Source of the DNA: Streptomyces griseofuscus
GTDB taxonomy: Bacteria; Actinomycetota; Actinomycetes; Streptomycetales; Streptomycetaceae
Reading direction: 5' to 3'
Assembly (NCBI RefSeq): GCF_014673495.1
Contig: NZ_CP051006.1
Location: forward strand, 2,976,001 to 3,040,000
DNA length: 64,000 nt
The first letter of the stretch is position 1; each line of letters starts with the position of its first letter. The notes beneath the pieces are model-generated. The model saw only the letters and a list, made by a program, of their open reading frames with translations. It did no database searches and was not told the origin of the DNA. Positions 33,342 to 42,852 of this stretch are shown here, piece after piece. The position numbers and the translations under genes were made by a program.

Positions 33342-34538
33342 TCAGGCACGACGCGGCGACAGGCCACCGGCCCCGGCCATGACGGCGGACGCCAGAGCCG
33401 TGCTGCCGGCCACCAGGAAGCAGACCCCCAGCGGTACCCGGCCGATCAGCAGCCCCGTCGCCAGCGCCCCTGCCGAACTGCCCGCGTTCACCCCCATGTT
33501 GACCCACGCCCCGGCCTGTGTACGGGACTCGGCGGTCACGGACTCGTCGGCCGCGAGGTACGCCGTCGTCAGGGTCGGCGCGACGAAGACCCCGGCCAGG
33601 GCCAGCGCGGCGGTGAGCATCCAGAGGTCGGGCGCGAGGCCCGCCACCGCGACGACCAGGCCCAGGGCCACCGAGAAGCGCACCAGCCGGGTGCGGGCGG
33701 GCGCCGTCCACCGCACCGCCCCGTTCGCGAGGCCCCCCAGCGCGCTGCCCGCGGACAGCGCCCCGAGGACCCACGGCACGAGATCGGTGTCGTACGCGTG
33801 CGCGGAGGCGTAGGCCATGGTCAGCAGGTCCACCCCGCTGAGGGTCAGTCCGACGCACAGGGCGACGGCGGCGGGGGCGAGCAGACCGGAGACTCCCCCG
33901 GGCCGCGCGCCCCGGGTGGCGGGCCGGGGACCCGGCAGCACCGGTGAGGCGACGAACACCCCGGTGCCGGCCACGATCAGCAGCGCGCTGAGCAGGATCC
34001 CGGTGGCCGGCGGGGCGAACCCGGTCAGGACACCGACCAGGACCGGCCCGGAGACGAAGAGCAGTTCCTCGGCGACGCCGTCGAGGCTGTAGGCACGCTG
34101 CAACAGATGCCGGTCGGGGGCGAGTTCGGCCCACAGCGCGCGCATCGTCGGCCCGAGCGGCGGCGTGCACGCGCCGGCGAGTGCCGCGACCGCGGCGAGC
34201 AGGGCCACCGGCGCGCCGGGACGCCAGGTCAGGGCGGCGAGCAGGGTCAGCAGGGCGCCGTACAGCAGCGCCATGGGTGCGAGGGCGCGGCGCGGTCCGT
34301 GCCGGTCGATCAGGGCGCCGCGCACCGGCATCAGGAAGACCGACGCGGCGCCGAACAGGGACATCACCGTCCCGGAGACGGCATAGGAGCCGGTGGCGCG
34401 GGTGACGGACAGCATCACCGCGAGGGACACGGTGCCGTAGGAGAGACGGGCGGTCAGGGCCGCGGTGAAGGCGCGGCGGGCGCCCGGAAGGCGCAGCACG
34501 GCGGCGTACGAAGGCCGCACGGGAGCATGCGTGGACAT
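33342..34538 (-). CDS. MFS transporter (12 transmembrane segments)
   Basis: The 398-residue protein has 12 predicted membrane helices and the family motif RGALIDRHGPRRAL between helices 2 and 3. It belongs to a group of small actinobacterial MFS exporters of unknown substrate. The ATG at 34538 follows AGAGGAA. Convergent with absC; separate from meaB upstream. A divergent regulator is not present. Confidence 0.82.
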   Translation of the reverse strand: MSTHAPVRPSYAAVLRLPGARRAFTAALTARLSYGTVSLAVMLSVTRATGSYAVSGTVMSLFGAASVFLMPVRGALIDRHGPRRALAPMALLYGALLTLLAALTWRPGAPVALLAAVAALAGACTPPLGPTMRALWAELAPDRHLLQRAYSLDGVAEELLFVSGPVLVGVLTGFAPPATGILLSALLIVAGTGVFVASPVLPGPRPATRGARPGGVSGLLAPAAVALCVGLTLSGVDLLTMAYASAHAYDTDLVPWVLGALSAGSALGGLANGAVRWTAPARTRLVRFSVALGLVVAVAGLAPDLWMLTAALALAGVFVAPTLTTAYLAADESVTAESRTQAGAWVNMGVNAGSSAGALATGLLIGRVPLGVCFLVAGSTALASAVMAGAGGLSPRRA

Positions 34539-34688
34539 GCGGGAAGTTCCTCTGACAGAGGCGGGAAAAGGGCATGCCGAGGCACGCGAGCGCCGGAGAG
34601 GTCACGGCGTCGCGTGCGGGGCGGGCCCTATGCCAAGAGGAGGAACACGCAGGACAAGTTAGCCGCAGGCGCCCGGAGTTGGCCAGGC

Positions 34689-35645
34689 TCAGCCCTGGGT
34701 GATCCCCGCCACCAGCTCGTCGGCGGCGCGGTACGGGTCGAGTTCGCCCGCGACGATCCGCTCCGCGAGGGCGTCGAGGCGGCGGTCGCCGTGCAGATCG
34801 CCGATGCGCTCCCGCAGCGCCGTCATCGCGATGCTCTCCACCTCGCGGGCCGCGCGGACGCGCCGGCGTTCGGTGAGGACCCCGTGCTCCTCCATCCAGG
34901 CGCGGTGCTTCTCCAGCGCCTCGACCACCTCGTCCACGCCCTCGGCGCGGGAGGCGACCGTCTTCACGATCGGCGGCCGCCAGTCGCCGGGGCGGCGGGC
35001 CTCGCCGAGGCCCAGCATGTGGTTCAGCTCGCGGGCGGTGGCGTCGGCGCCGTCCCGGTCCGCCTTGTTGACGACGTAGACGTCGCCGATCTCCAGGATG
35101 CCCGCCTTGGCGGCCTGGATGCCGTCGCCCATGCCCGGGGCCAGCAGCACCACGCTGGTGTCCGCCTGGGCGGCGATCTCCACCTCGGACTGGCCCACGC
35201 CCACCGTCTCGACCAGGACCACGTCGCAGCCCGCCGCGTCCAGCACGCGGATCGCCTGCGGGGCGGACCAGGCGAGGCCGCCGAGGTGGCCCCGGGTCGC
35301 CATGGAGCGGATGTAGACGCCGGGGTCGGAGGCGTGCTCCGACATGCGCACCCGGTCGCCCAGCAGGGCGCCGCCGGAGAAGGGCGAGGACGGGTCGACG
35401 GCGAGGACGCCGACCCGCTTGCCCTGCTTGCGGTACGCCGTGACGAGCGCGGAGGTGGAGGTCGATTTACCGACGCCCGGTGAGCCGGTCAGGCCCACCA
35501 CATAGGCGTTGCCGGTCAGCGGGGCCAGCGCCGCCATGACCTCCCGCAGCTGCGGGGACGCCCCCTCCACCAGGGAGATCAGCCGGGCCACGGCCCGCGG
35601 CCTGCCTTCCCTGGCCTGGTCCACCAGAGAGGAGACGTCCTGCAT
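34689..35645 (-). CDS. meaB: Methylmalonyl-CoA mutase-associated GTPase/chaperone
   Basis: The 318-residue G3E GTPase protects B12-dependent acyl-CoA mutases from inactivation and gates cofactor loading. It has the Walker A motif GSPGVGKS (54-61), the switch segments DPSSPFSGGALLGDRVRM and VETVGVGQSE, and NKAD for guanine recognition. It belongs with methylmalonyl-CoA mutase or icmA; the mutase genes that it serves are partly elsewhere. The gene is 39 bases downstream of the thiolase gene and probably cotranscribed. Confidence 0.93.
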   Translation of the reverse strand: MQDVSSLVDQAREGRPRAVARLISLVEGASPQLREVMAALAPLTGNAYVVGLTGSPGVGKSTSTSALVTAYRKQGKRVGVLAVDPSSPFSGGALLGDRVRMSEHASDPGVYIRSMATRGHLGGLAWSAPQAIRVLDAAGCDVVLVETVGVGQSEVEIAAQADTSVVLLAPGMGDGIQAAKAGILEIGDVYVVNKADRDGADATARELNHMLGLGEARRPGDWRPPIVKTVASRAEGVDEVVEALEKHRAWMEEHGVLTERRRVRAAREVESIAMTALRERIGDLHGDRRLDALAERIVAGELDPYRAADELVAGITQG

Positions 35646-35684
35646 CGCACAGCTCCGTTCACTTCACCGACCTGACGGAAGGGC

Positions 35685-36884
35685 TCAGGCCTTCGGTACC
35701 CGCACGATCAGCGCGTCACCCTGGCCGCCGCCACCGCACAGCGCGGCCGCTCCGATGCCGCCGCCCCGGCGCTTGAGCTCCAGCGCCAAGTGGAGCACGA
35801 GGCGGGCGCCGGACATGCCGATCGGGTGGCCGAGCGCGATCGCGCCGCCGTTGACGTTCACCTTTTCCGTGGACACACCGAGGTCCTTCATTGACTGCAC
35901 GGTGACGGAGGCGAAGGCCTCGTTGATCTCGATCAGATCGAGGTCGGCGACCTCCTTGCCCTCCTTCTTGAGGGCGTTGAGGATCGCGTTGGACGGCTGG
36001 GAGTGCAGCGAGTTGTCCGGGCCCGCCACATTGCCGTGCGCGCCGATCTCGGCGAGCCACTCCAGGCCCAGCTCCTCCGCCTTGGCCTTGCTCATCACGA
36101 CCACGGCGGCGGCGCCGTCGGAGATCTGCGAGGAGGTACCGGCGGTGATGGTGCCGTCCTTGGTGAAGGACGGGCGCAGCTTGCCCAGGGTCTCCACGGT
36201 GGTGTCGGCACGGATGCCCTCGTCCTTGCTGAACAGGATCGGGTCGCCCTTGCGCTGCGGGATCTCCACGGGGGTGATCTCCGCCTCGAACACGCCGTTC
36301 TTCTGCGCGGCGGCGGCCCGCTGGTGGGACAGGGCGCCGATCTCGTCCTGCGCCAGGCGGCCGATGCCGAGCCGGGTGTTGTGGTGCTCGGTGGACTCGC
36401 CCATGGCGATGGCCTCGAACGAGTCGGTCAGACCGTCGTGCGCCATCGAGTCGATCATCTCGATCGAGCCGTACTTGTAGCCCTCGCGGGACTTGGGCAG
36501 CAGGTGCGGCGCGTTGGTCATGGACTCCATGCCGCCCGCCACGACGATGTCGAACTCGCCGGCGCGGATCAGCTGGTCGGCCAGGGCGATCGCGTCGAGC
36601 CCGGACAGGCACACCTTGTTGACGGTGAGGGCCGGGACGCTCATCGGGATGCCGCCCTTGACGGCCGCCTGGCGGGCCGGGATCTGGCCCGCGCCGGCCT
36701 GGAGCACCTGGCCCATGATCACGTACTGCACCTGGTCACCGCCGATGCCCGCGCGGTCCAGGGCCGCCTTGATCGCGAAACCGCCCAGGTCGGCCGCGGA
36801 GAAGGACTTCAGCGAGCCCAGCAGCCGCCCCATGGGCGTACGGGCGCCCGCGACGATCACCGAGCTGTTCGTTCCAGAAGACAT
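35685..36884 (-). CDS. Acetyl-CoA C-acetyltransferase (thiolase)
   Basis: The 399-residue enzyme condenses two acetyl-CoA to acetoacetyl-CoA or cleaves it. The nucleophile is Cys92 in [12 protein letters not shown]-equivalent [18 protein letters not shown] and CGGGGQGDA (second cysteine) are present. ATG 36884 gives [17 protein letters not shown]; the longer reading is not supported. The gene is divergent from mce and in line with meaB. With fadB-like and icmA genes nearby it can feed the butyryl-CoA route. Confidence 0.94.
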   Translation of the reverse strand: MSSGTNSSVIVAGARTPMGRLLGSLKSFSAADLGGFAIKAALDRAGIGGDQVQYVIMGQVLQAGAGQIPARQAAVKGGIPMSVPALTVNKVCLSGLDAIALADQLIRAGEFDIVVAGGMESMTNAPHLLPKSREGYKYGSIEMIDSMAHDGLTDSFEAIAMGESTEHHNTRLGIGRLAQDEIGALSHQRAAAAQKNGVFEAEITPVEIPQRKGDPILFSKDEGIRADTTVETLGKLRPSFTKDGTITAGTSSQISDGAAAVVVMSKAKAEELGLEWLAEIGAHGNVAGPDNSLHSQPSNAILNALKKEGKEVADLDLIEINEAFASVTVQSMKDLGVSTEKVNVNGGAIALGHPIGMSGARLVLHLALELKRRGGGIGAAALCGGGGQGDALIVRVPKA

Positions 36885-36946
36885 GAGGTGCGATCCCCTT
36901 CCAGCTACGCAGAGCCGAGGAGTGAACGAGGGTTTACATCGAATGT

Positions 36947-36963
36947 ACTGAGAGTCACTCAGT
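36947..36963. promoter_or_regulatory. Inverted repeat in the thiolase-mce intergenic region
   Basis: ACTGAG-AGTCA-CTCAGT, an exact 6-bp repeat with a 5-base centre, lies 63 bases upstream of the thiolase ATG and 71 bases before mce, so it could control both. Confidence 0.4.
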
Positions 36964-37033
36964 GCCGTCATCGCCCTGTCGGTGTGATCGCGCGCACGTT
37001 GCGTAACCACCGCCGTGGCGCTGCACTGAAACC

Positions 37034-37474
37034 ATGCTGACGCGAATCGACCACATCGGGATCGCCTGCCACGACCTCGACGCCACTGTCGAGTTCTACC
37101 GGGCCACCTACGGCTTCGAGGTGTTCCACACCGAGGTCAACGAGGAACAGGGCGTGCGCGAGGCCATGCTCAAGATCAACGAGACCTCGGACGGCGGCGC
37201 CTCCTACCTCCAGCTCCTGGAGCCGACCCGCGAGGACTCCGCGGTCGGCAAGTGGCTGGCCAAGAACGGCGAGGGCGTGCATCACATCGCCTTCGGCACG
37301 GCGGACGTCGACGCCGACTCCGAGGACATCCGGGGCAAGGGCGTACGGGTGCTCTACGACGAGCCGCGACGCGGTTCCATGGGCTCCAGGATCACCTTCC
37401 TGCACCCCAAGGACTGCCATGGTGTCCTCACAGAACTGGTGACTTCGGCGCCTGTTGAGTCTCCCGAGCACTGA
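37034..37474 (+). CDS. mce: Methylmalonyl-CoA epimerase
   Basis: The 146-residue glyoxalase-fold enzyme interconverts (2R)- and (2S)-methylmalonyl-CoA. The metal ligands of the family are visible: His7 in RIDHIGIA, His83/84 in GVHHIAF and Glu134 in GVLTELV. Divergent from the thiolase and meaB genes. Its product is consumed by methylmalonyl-CoA mutase or used as polyketide extender unit. Confidence 0.94.
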   Translation: MLTRIDHIGIACHDLDATVEFYRATYGFEVFHTEVNEEQGVREAMLKINETSDGGASYLQLLEPTREDSAVGKWLAKNGEGVHHIAFGTADVDADSEDIRGKGVRVLYDEPRRGSMGSRITFLHPKDCHGVLTELVTSAPVESPEH

Positions 37475-37681
37475 CCGCCGTACATAAGGGCCGGTAGGGT
37501 TGGGGGCGGTCGTCCCGCGAACCGGGGCGGCCGCATGCCGGGGTCCGGGTTTCGGGGGACGTGCGTCGGGGCAGCAGGCCGTGCTCCGCCGTGGATCTGA
37601 CACCATTTCCCCGGGGGCCCCGTTCGGCGGTTGGACGTGGCTCGTTGGAGAAGCTGACCAGGGGACGGATGGGACCGCGCA

Positions 37682-40600
37682 GTGCGGGGCTACGAGAGCC
37701 AGGAGCGAGAGCCGGCGGCTGACGACGTCGACCACCTCTCTCGGTTCGAGGCCGATATGAAGCGGCTGAGGACCGAGCGGGAGAAGGCGATCCAGCACGC
37801 CGAGGACCTCGGCTACCAGGTCGAGGTGCTGCGCGCCAAGCTGCACGAGGCGCGCCGCACCCTGATGACCCGTCCCGCCTTCGACGGCGGCGACATCGGC
37901 TACCAGGCCGAACAGTTGCTCCGCAACGCCCAGATGCAGGCGGAGCAGCTGCGGCAGGACGCCGAGCGTGAGCTGAGCCAGGTCCGCGCGCAGACCCAGC
38001 GGATCCTCCAGGAGCACGCCGAGCAGGCCGCGCGGCTCCAGGCCGAGCTGCACCAGGAGGCGGTGACCCGGCGCCAGCAGCTCGACCAGGAGCTGGCCGA
38101 GCGCAGGGCGACCGTCGAGTCGCACGTCAACGAGAACGTGGCGTGGGCCGAGCAGCTGCGCGCCCGTACCGAGCAGCAGGCCCGCCGACTCCTCGACGAG
38201 TCGCGCGCGGAGGCCGAGCAGGCGATGGCCGCGGCCCGCGCGGAGGCCGAGCGGCTGACCCGGGAGGCCCGGGACCGGCTGCGCGGCGAGGCCGAGGAGG
38301 CCCGTTCCGAGGCCGAGCAGATCCTGCGCCGGGCCCGTACCGACGCCGAGCGGCTGCTGAACGCCGCGTCCACGCAGGCGCAGGAGGCCACCGAGCACGC
38401 CGAGCGGCTGCGCACCACCACGGCGACCGAGTCGGACGCCGCCCGCCGGCAGGCGAGCGAGCTGAGCCGGGCCGCCGAGAAGCAGATGGCCGAGGCGGAG
38501 GAGGCGCTGCGCAAGGCGCAGTCCGAGGCCGAGAAGCTGGTCACCGAGGCCGAGGAGGCCGCCGCCAAGAAGCTGGCGAGCGCCGAGGCCGCCAACGAGA
38601 CCCGCACCCGCACCGCCAAGGAGCAGGTCGCGCGGCTGGTCGGGGAGGCGACGAAGGAGGCCGAGGCCACCCGTTCGGACGCCGAGCAGCTGGTGGCGGA
38701 CGCGCGCGCCGAGGCGGAGAAGATCCTCGCCGAGGCCGCGGAGAAGGCCCGTACGGCCACCGCCGAGGAGACCGCGACCCAGCTGTCCAAGGCGGCCAGG
38801 ACCGCCGAGGAGGTCCTCAACAAGGCGTCGGAGGACGCCCAGCGGACCACCAGGGCGGCGGCCGAGAAGGCCGAGCGGATCCGCAAGGAGGCCGAGGCCG
38901 AGGCGGACCGGCTGCGGGCCGAGGCGCATGACATCGCCGAGGAGCTCAAGGGCGCGGCGAAGGACGACACCGAGGAGTACCGCGCCAAGACGGTCGAGCT
39001 CCAGGAGGAGGCCCGCCGGCTGCGCGGCGAGGCCGAGCAGCTGCGCTCCGACGCGGTGGCCGAGGGCGAGTCGATCCGCGCGGAGGCGCGCCGGGAGTCG
39101 GTCACCAAGATCGAGGAGGCGGCCAAGTCCGCCGAGGAGCTGCTGGCCAAGGCCAAGGCGGACGCCGACGAGCTGCGGCAGAAGGCGACCGCCGACAGCG
39201 AGAAGGTCCGCACCGAGGCCATCGAGCGCGCCACGGCGCTGCGCCGGCAGGCCGAGGAGACCCTGGAGCGCGCCCGCGCGGAGGCCGAGCGACTGCGCAC
39301 CGAGGCCGACGAGCGGGCCGAGTCCGTCAGGGCGGACGCCGAGAAGGCGGCCCTGGAGCTGCGCGAGGAGACCGACAAGGCGGTCGAGGCGCGGCGCGCG
39401 GAGGCCGCCGAGGAGCTGACCCGGCTGGGGACCGAGGCGCAGGAGCGGCTCACCTCGGCCGAGCAGGCGCTCACCGAGGCCCGCGAGGAGGCCACGGGGA
39501 TCCGCAAGGAAGCCGCCGAGGAGGCGGAGCGGCTGCGTACCGAGGCCGCCGAGCGGATCCGGGCGCTCCAGGAGCAGGCCGAGACCGAGGCGGAGCGGCT
39601 GCGCGACGAGGCGGCGGCCGACGCGTCCGCGTCCCGCGCCGAGGGCGAGGCCATCGCCGTACGGCTGCGTGGTGAGGCCGCGGCCGAGGCGGAGCGGCTG
39701 AAGACGGAGGCGCAGGAGAGCGCCGACCGGATGCGCGCGGAGGCGCAGTCCGCCGCCGAGCGGCTGGCCGCCGAGGCGTCCGAGACGCTGGCCGCCGCGC
39801 AGGAGGAGGCCGCCCGGCGCCGCCGCGAGGCCGAGGAACTGCTGGGCGCGGCCCGCGAGGAGGCCGAGGAGGAGCGCCGGCGGGCCCGCGAGCAGAGCGA
39901 GGAGCTGCTGGCCTCGGCGCGCAAGCGGGTCGAGGACGCGCAGGCCGAGGCGGTCCGTCTGGTCGAGGAGGCCGAGCGGCGGGCCGGTGAGATGGTGTCC
40001 GCCGCCGAGCAGCACGCGCAGCAGGTGCGGGACTCCGTCGCCGGGCTGCACGAGCAGGCGCAGGAGGAGATCACCGGGCTGCGCTCGGCCGCCGAGCACG
40101 CGGCGGAGCGTACGAAGCGGGAGGCCGAGGAGGAGTCCGAGCGGCTGCGGGCCGACGCGCACGCCGAGCGGGAGCGGGCGAGCGAGGACGCCGGGCGGCT
40201 GCGGCAGGAGGCGCAGGAGGAGTCCGCGGCGGCCCGGGAGCTGGCCGAGCGCACCCTCGCGGAAGCGGCGGCGGAGGCCGAGCGGCTGCGTTCGGACGCG
40301 GGAGAGTACGCGCAGCGGGTGCGTACCGAGGCGTCCGACGCGCTGGCGGAGGCCGACCAGGCGGCGGCGCGGACCCGGGCGGACGCCCGTGAGGACGCCA
40401 ACCGCATCCGTTCGGACGCGGCGACGCAGGCCGACACGCTCATCACGGAGGCCCGCAAGGAGGCCGAACTCCTCCAGACGGAGACGGTCGCGGAGGCGGA
40501 GCGGCTCCGGACGGAGACCGCCGCCGAGGCCGAGCGCGTGCGCACGGAGTCCGTGGCGGAGGCCGAGCGGGTGCGCACGGAGTCCGTGACCGAGGCGGAG

Positions 40601-41665
40601 CGGGTGCGCACGGAGTCCGTCGCCGAGGCCGAGCGGGTGCGGGCCGAGGCGCGGGCCGCCGCGGACCAGCTGGTCGGCGAGGCCGGCACGGAGGCGGAGC
40701 GGCTGCGGGCCGAGGCCGCCGAGACCGTGGGTTCCGCGCAGGCGCACGCCGAGCGGACCCGGGCCGAGGCCGAGCGGGTCAAGGCGGACGCGGCGGCGGA
40801 GGCCGAGCGGCTCCTCGGTACGGCGCGCGAGGAGGCCGAGCGGACACTGGACGAGGCCCGCCAGGACGCCAACAAGCGGCGTTCGGAGGCGGCCGAGCAG
40901 GTCGACAAGCTCATCGGCGAGACCACGGCGGAGGCCGACAAGCTGCTCACCGAGGCGCAGCAGCAGGCGCTGAAGACCACGGCGGACGCCGAGGCGCAGG
41001 CCGACAGCATGGTGGGCGCGGCCCGCAGCGAGGCCGAGCGGATCGTCTCCGAGTCGACCATCGAGGGCAACTCCCTGGTGGAGAAGGCCCGGACGGACGC
41101 GGACGAGCTGCTGGTGGGCGCCCGCCGGGACGCGACCGCGATCCGGGAGCGGGCGGAGGAGCTGCGCGAGCGGGTCACCGCCGAGATCGAGGAGCTGCAC
41201 AGCCGGGCCCGCCGCGAGGCCGCCGAGACGATGAAGTCCACCGGCGACCGCTGCGACGCACTCATCAAGGCCGCCGAGGAGCAGCTGGAGAAGGCCCAGG
41301 CGAAGGCGAAGGAGATGCTCTCGGACGCCGACTCCGAGGCGGGCAAGGTGCGCATCGCGGCCGTCAAGAAGGCGGAGGGCCTGCTGAAGGAGGCCGAGCA
41401 GAAGAAGGCGCGGCTGGTCAAGGAGGCCGAGGAGCTCAAGGCGGAGGCGATCCAGGAGGCGCGGCGCTCGGTCGAGGAGGGCAAGCGCGAGCTGGAGGTC
41501 CTGGTGCGCAGGCGCTCGGACATCAACGCCGAGATCTCCCGTGTCCAGGATGTGCTGGACGCGCTGGAGTCCTTCGAGACGCCGGGTGCGGGCAAGGACG
41601 GTTCGGCCAAGGCAAGCGCGACGGTCGGCGCCCCCCGATCGGGTGGCAAGTCGTCAGACAGCTAG
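37682..41665 (+). CDS. scy: Scy: giant coiled-coil polarity and cytoskeletal protein
   Basis: The 1,327-residue protein is almost wholly coiled coil, from the N-terminal YESQEREPAADD region through a continuous Glu/Ala/Arg-rich rod. S. coelicolor Scy, of the same length and with a filP gene next to it, assembles the tip-organising complex (TIPOC) with DivIVA and sets hyphal branching. Repeats follow a hendecad pattern (for example units like EAERVRTESVA). The GTG at 37682 gives MRGYESQEREP; a short Gly/Ser-rich C-terminal tail ends the protein. Three 33-bp direct repeats lie at 40526-40624. A promoter was not clearly seen; 37475-37681 is G+C-rich. Confidence 0.94.
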   Translation: MRGYESQEREPAADDVDHLSRFEADMKRLRTEREKAIQHAEDLGYQVEVLRAKLHEARRTLMTRPAFDGGDIGYQAEQLLRNAQMQAEQLRQDAERELSQVRAQTQRILQEHAEQAARLQAELHQEAVTRRQQLDQELAERRATVESHVNENVAWAEQLRARTEQQARRLLDESRAEAEQAMAAARAEAERLTREARDRLRGEAEEARSEAEQILRRARTDAERLLNAASTQAQEATEHAERLRTTTATESDAARRQASELSRAAEKQMAEAEEALRKAQSEAEKLVTEAEEAAAKKLASAEAANETRTRTAKEQVARLVGEATKEAEATRSDAEQLVADARAEAEKILAEAAEKARTATAEETATQLSKAARTAEEVLNKASEDAQRTTRAAAEKAERIRKEAEAEADRLRAEAHDIAEELKGAAKDDTEEYRAKTVELQEEARRLRGEAEQLRSDAVAEGESIRAEARRESVTKIEEAAKSAEELLAKAKADADELRQKATADSEKVRTEAIERATALRRQAEETLERARAEAERLRTEADERAESVRADAEKAALELREETDKAVEARRAEAAEELTRLGTEAQERLTSAEQALTEAREEATGIRKEAAEEAERLRTEAAERIRALQEQAETEAERLRDEAAADASASRAEGEAIAVRLRGEAAAEAERLKTEAQESADRMRAEAQSAAERLAAEASETLAAAQEEAARRRREAEELLGAAREEAEEERRRAREQSEELLASARKRVEDAQAEAVRLVEEAERRAGEMVSAAEQHAQQVRDSVAGLHEQAQEEITGLRSAAEHAAERTKREAEEESERLRADAHAERERASEDAGRLRQEAQEESAAARELAERTLAEAAAEAERLRSDAGEYAQRVRTEASDALAEADQAAARTRADAREDANRIRSDAATQADTLITEARKEAELLQTETVAEAERLRTETAAEAERVRTESVAEAERVRTESVTEAERVRTESVAEAERVRAEARAAADQLVGEAGTEAERLRAEAAETVGSAQAHAERTRAEAERVKADAAAEAERLLGTAREEAERTLDEARQDANKRRSEAAEQVDKLIGETTAEADKLLTEAQQQALKTTADAEAQADSMVGAARSEAERIVSESTIEGNSLVEKARTDADELLVGARRDATAIRERAEELRERVTAEIEELHSRARREAAETMKSTGDRCDALIKAAEEQLEKAQAKAKEMLSDADSEAGKVRIAAVKKAEGLLKEAEQKKARLVKEAEELKAEAIQEARRSVEEGKRELEVLVRRRSDINAEISRVQDVLDALESFETPGAGKDGSAKASATVGAPRSGGKSSDS
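40526..40651 (+). repeat. Tandem 33-bp repeats inside scy
   Basis: Three full units (40526-40558, 40559-40591, 40592-40624) encode AEAERVRTESV-type hendecads beginning at residue 949 and differ at only a few bases; a fourth diverged unit follows. Such direct repeats in frame are likely to vary in copy number. Confidence 0.8.
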
Positions 41666-41802
41666 CATCCGAGGGGTGTTTCGGTGTCGACTGAGGGCTT
41701 TGCCCTGCTCATTGGCAAGTCCTCTGACGGTCAGCCACTCAAAAGAGGTGTCATTCTCCAGATCAAACACGTATCCGCTCGATGACACACCGCTTCGGCG
41801 CC

Positions 41803-41808
41803 TAGGAT
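41803..41808 (+). promoter_or_regulatory. filP -10 box
   Basis: TAGGAT sits 40 bases before the filP ATG. The best -35 candidate is weak (CGATGA, 41780-41785, 17-base spacer). It would give a leader of about 34 nt with AGGAAC as ribosome site, and allow filP expression apart from scy. Confidence 0.45.
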
Positions 41809-41848
41809 TCCCCCTATCACCTCACCGGTCTCATTTGACAGGAACCCC

Positions 41849-42784
41849 ATGAGCGACACTTCCCCCTACGGCTTCGAGCTTGTGCGGCGTGGGTACGACC
41901 GCGCTCAGGTGGACGAACGTATCTCCAACCTCGTCTCCCAACGTGACCAGGCCAACGCCCGTATCACCGCCCTGGAAAAGCGCATCGAGGAGCTGCACCT
42001 CGAAACGCAGAACGCCCAGACCCAGGTCAGCGACGCCGAGCCGTCGTACGCGGGTCTCGGTGCTCGGGTCGAGAAGATCCTGCGCCTGGCCGAGGAAGAG
42101 GCCAAGGAGCTGCGTGAGGAGGCCCGCCGCGCGGCCGAACAGCACCGCGAGCTGGCCGAGTCGGCCGCCCAGCAGGTGCGGAACGACGCCGAGTCCTACG
42201 CCACCGAGCGCAAGGCGAAGGCGGAGGACGAGGGCGCCCGGATCGTCGAGAAGGCCCAGGGCGAGGCCTCTCAGCTGCGTGCCGACGCGCAGAAGGACGC
42301 GCAGTCCAAGCGTGAGGAGGCGGACGCCCTCTTCGAGGAGACCCGCGCCAAGGCCGCGCAGGCCGCCGCCGACTTCGAGACGAACCTGGCCAAGCGCCGC
42401 GAGCAGTCCGAGCGCGACCTGGCCTCGCGTCAGCAGAAGGCGGAGAAGCGGCTCGCGGAGATCGAGCACCGCGCCGAGCAGCTGCGTCTGGAGGCGGAGA
42501 AGCTGCGCACCGACGCGGAGCGCCGCGCCCGCCAGACGGTGGAGACCGCTCAGCGCCAGGCCGAGGACATCGTGGCCGACGCCAACGCCAAGGCGGACCG
42601 CATCCGTTCCGAGTCCGAGCGCGAGCTGGCGGCCCTCACCAACCGCCGCGACAGCATCAACGCCCAGCTGACGAACGTGCGCGAGATGCTGGCGACGCTG
42701 ACCGGCGCGGCGGTGGCTGCCGCCGGCACGACGGGCGAGGACGAGCCGGTCTCTCGTGGGGTTCCGGCGCAGCAGACCCGATAG
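41849..42784 (+). CDS. filP: FilP: intermediate-filament-like cytoskeletal protein
   Basis: The 311-residue coiled-coil protein starts MSDTSPYGFELVRRGYDRAQ, a DivIVA-like N-terminal motif (residues 7-25), followed by a long alpha-helical rod rich in Glu, Ala and Arg, and a short disordered tail. FilP forms filament networks at hyphal tips, binds DivIVA and Scy, and stiffens the cell. The position directly after scy matches the known order. ATG with GGAAC eight bases upstream. Confidence 0.95.
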   Translation: MSDTSPYGFELVRRGYDRAQVDERISNLVSQRDQANARITALEKRIEELHLETQNAQTQVSDAEPSYAGLGARVEKILRLAEEEAKELREEARRAAEQHRELAESAAQQVRNDAESYATERKAKAEDEGARIVEKAQGEASQLRADAQKDAQSKREEADALFEETRAKAAQAAADFETNLAKRREQSERDLASRQQKAEKRLAEIEHRAEQLRLEAEKLRTDAERRARQTVETAQRQAEDIVADANAKADRIRSESERELAALTNRRDSINAQLTNVREMLATLTGAAVAAAGTTGEDEPVSRGVPAQQTR

Positions 42785-42799
42785 GGTTCCGCGCCTTCG

Positions 42800-42831
42800 A
42801 AAGCCCCCTGCTTCAAGTGGCAGGGGGCTTT
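42800..42831 (+). terminator. Terminator after filP
   Basis: A perfect 12-bp stem (AAAGCCCCCTGC, 8-base loop) followed by TGTCC starts 16 bases past filP. It precedes the ABC gene by 21 bases. Confidence 0.85.
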
Positions 42832-42852
42832 GTCCCGTTCTAGCGTGGCGGC

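Noticed and set aside
40526..40651. CRISPR-like repeats in scy
   Set aside because: The repeats are directly adjacent, in frame and without variable spacers or cas genes.
37900..41649. A 1,249-residue minus-strand frame opposite scy
   Set aside because: It is a Ser/Ala/Arg-rich mirror of the coiled-coil gene's codon pattern. Such mirror frames are expected with high G+C and repeats.
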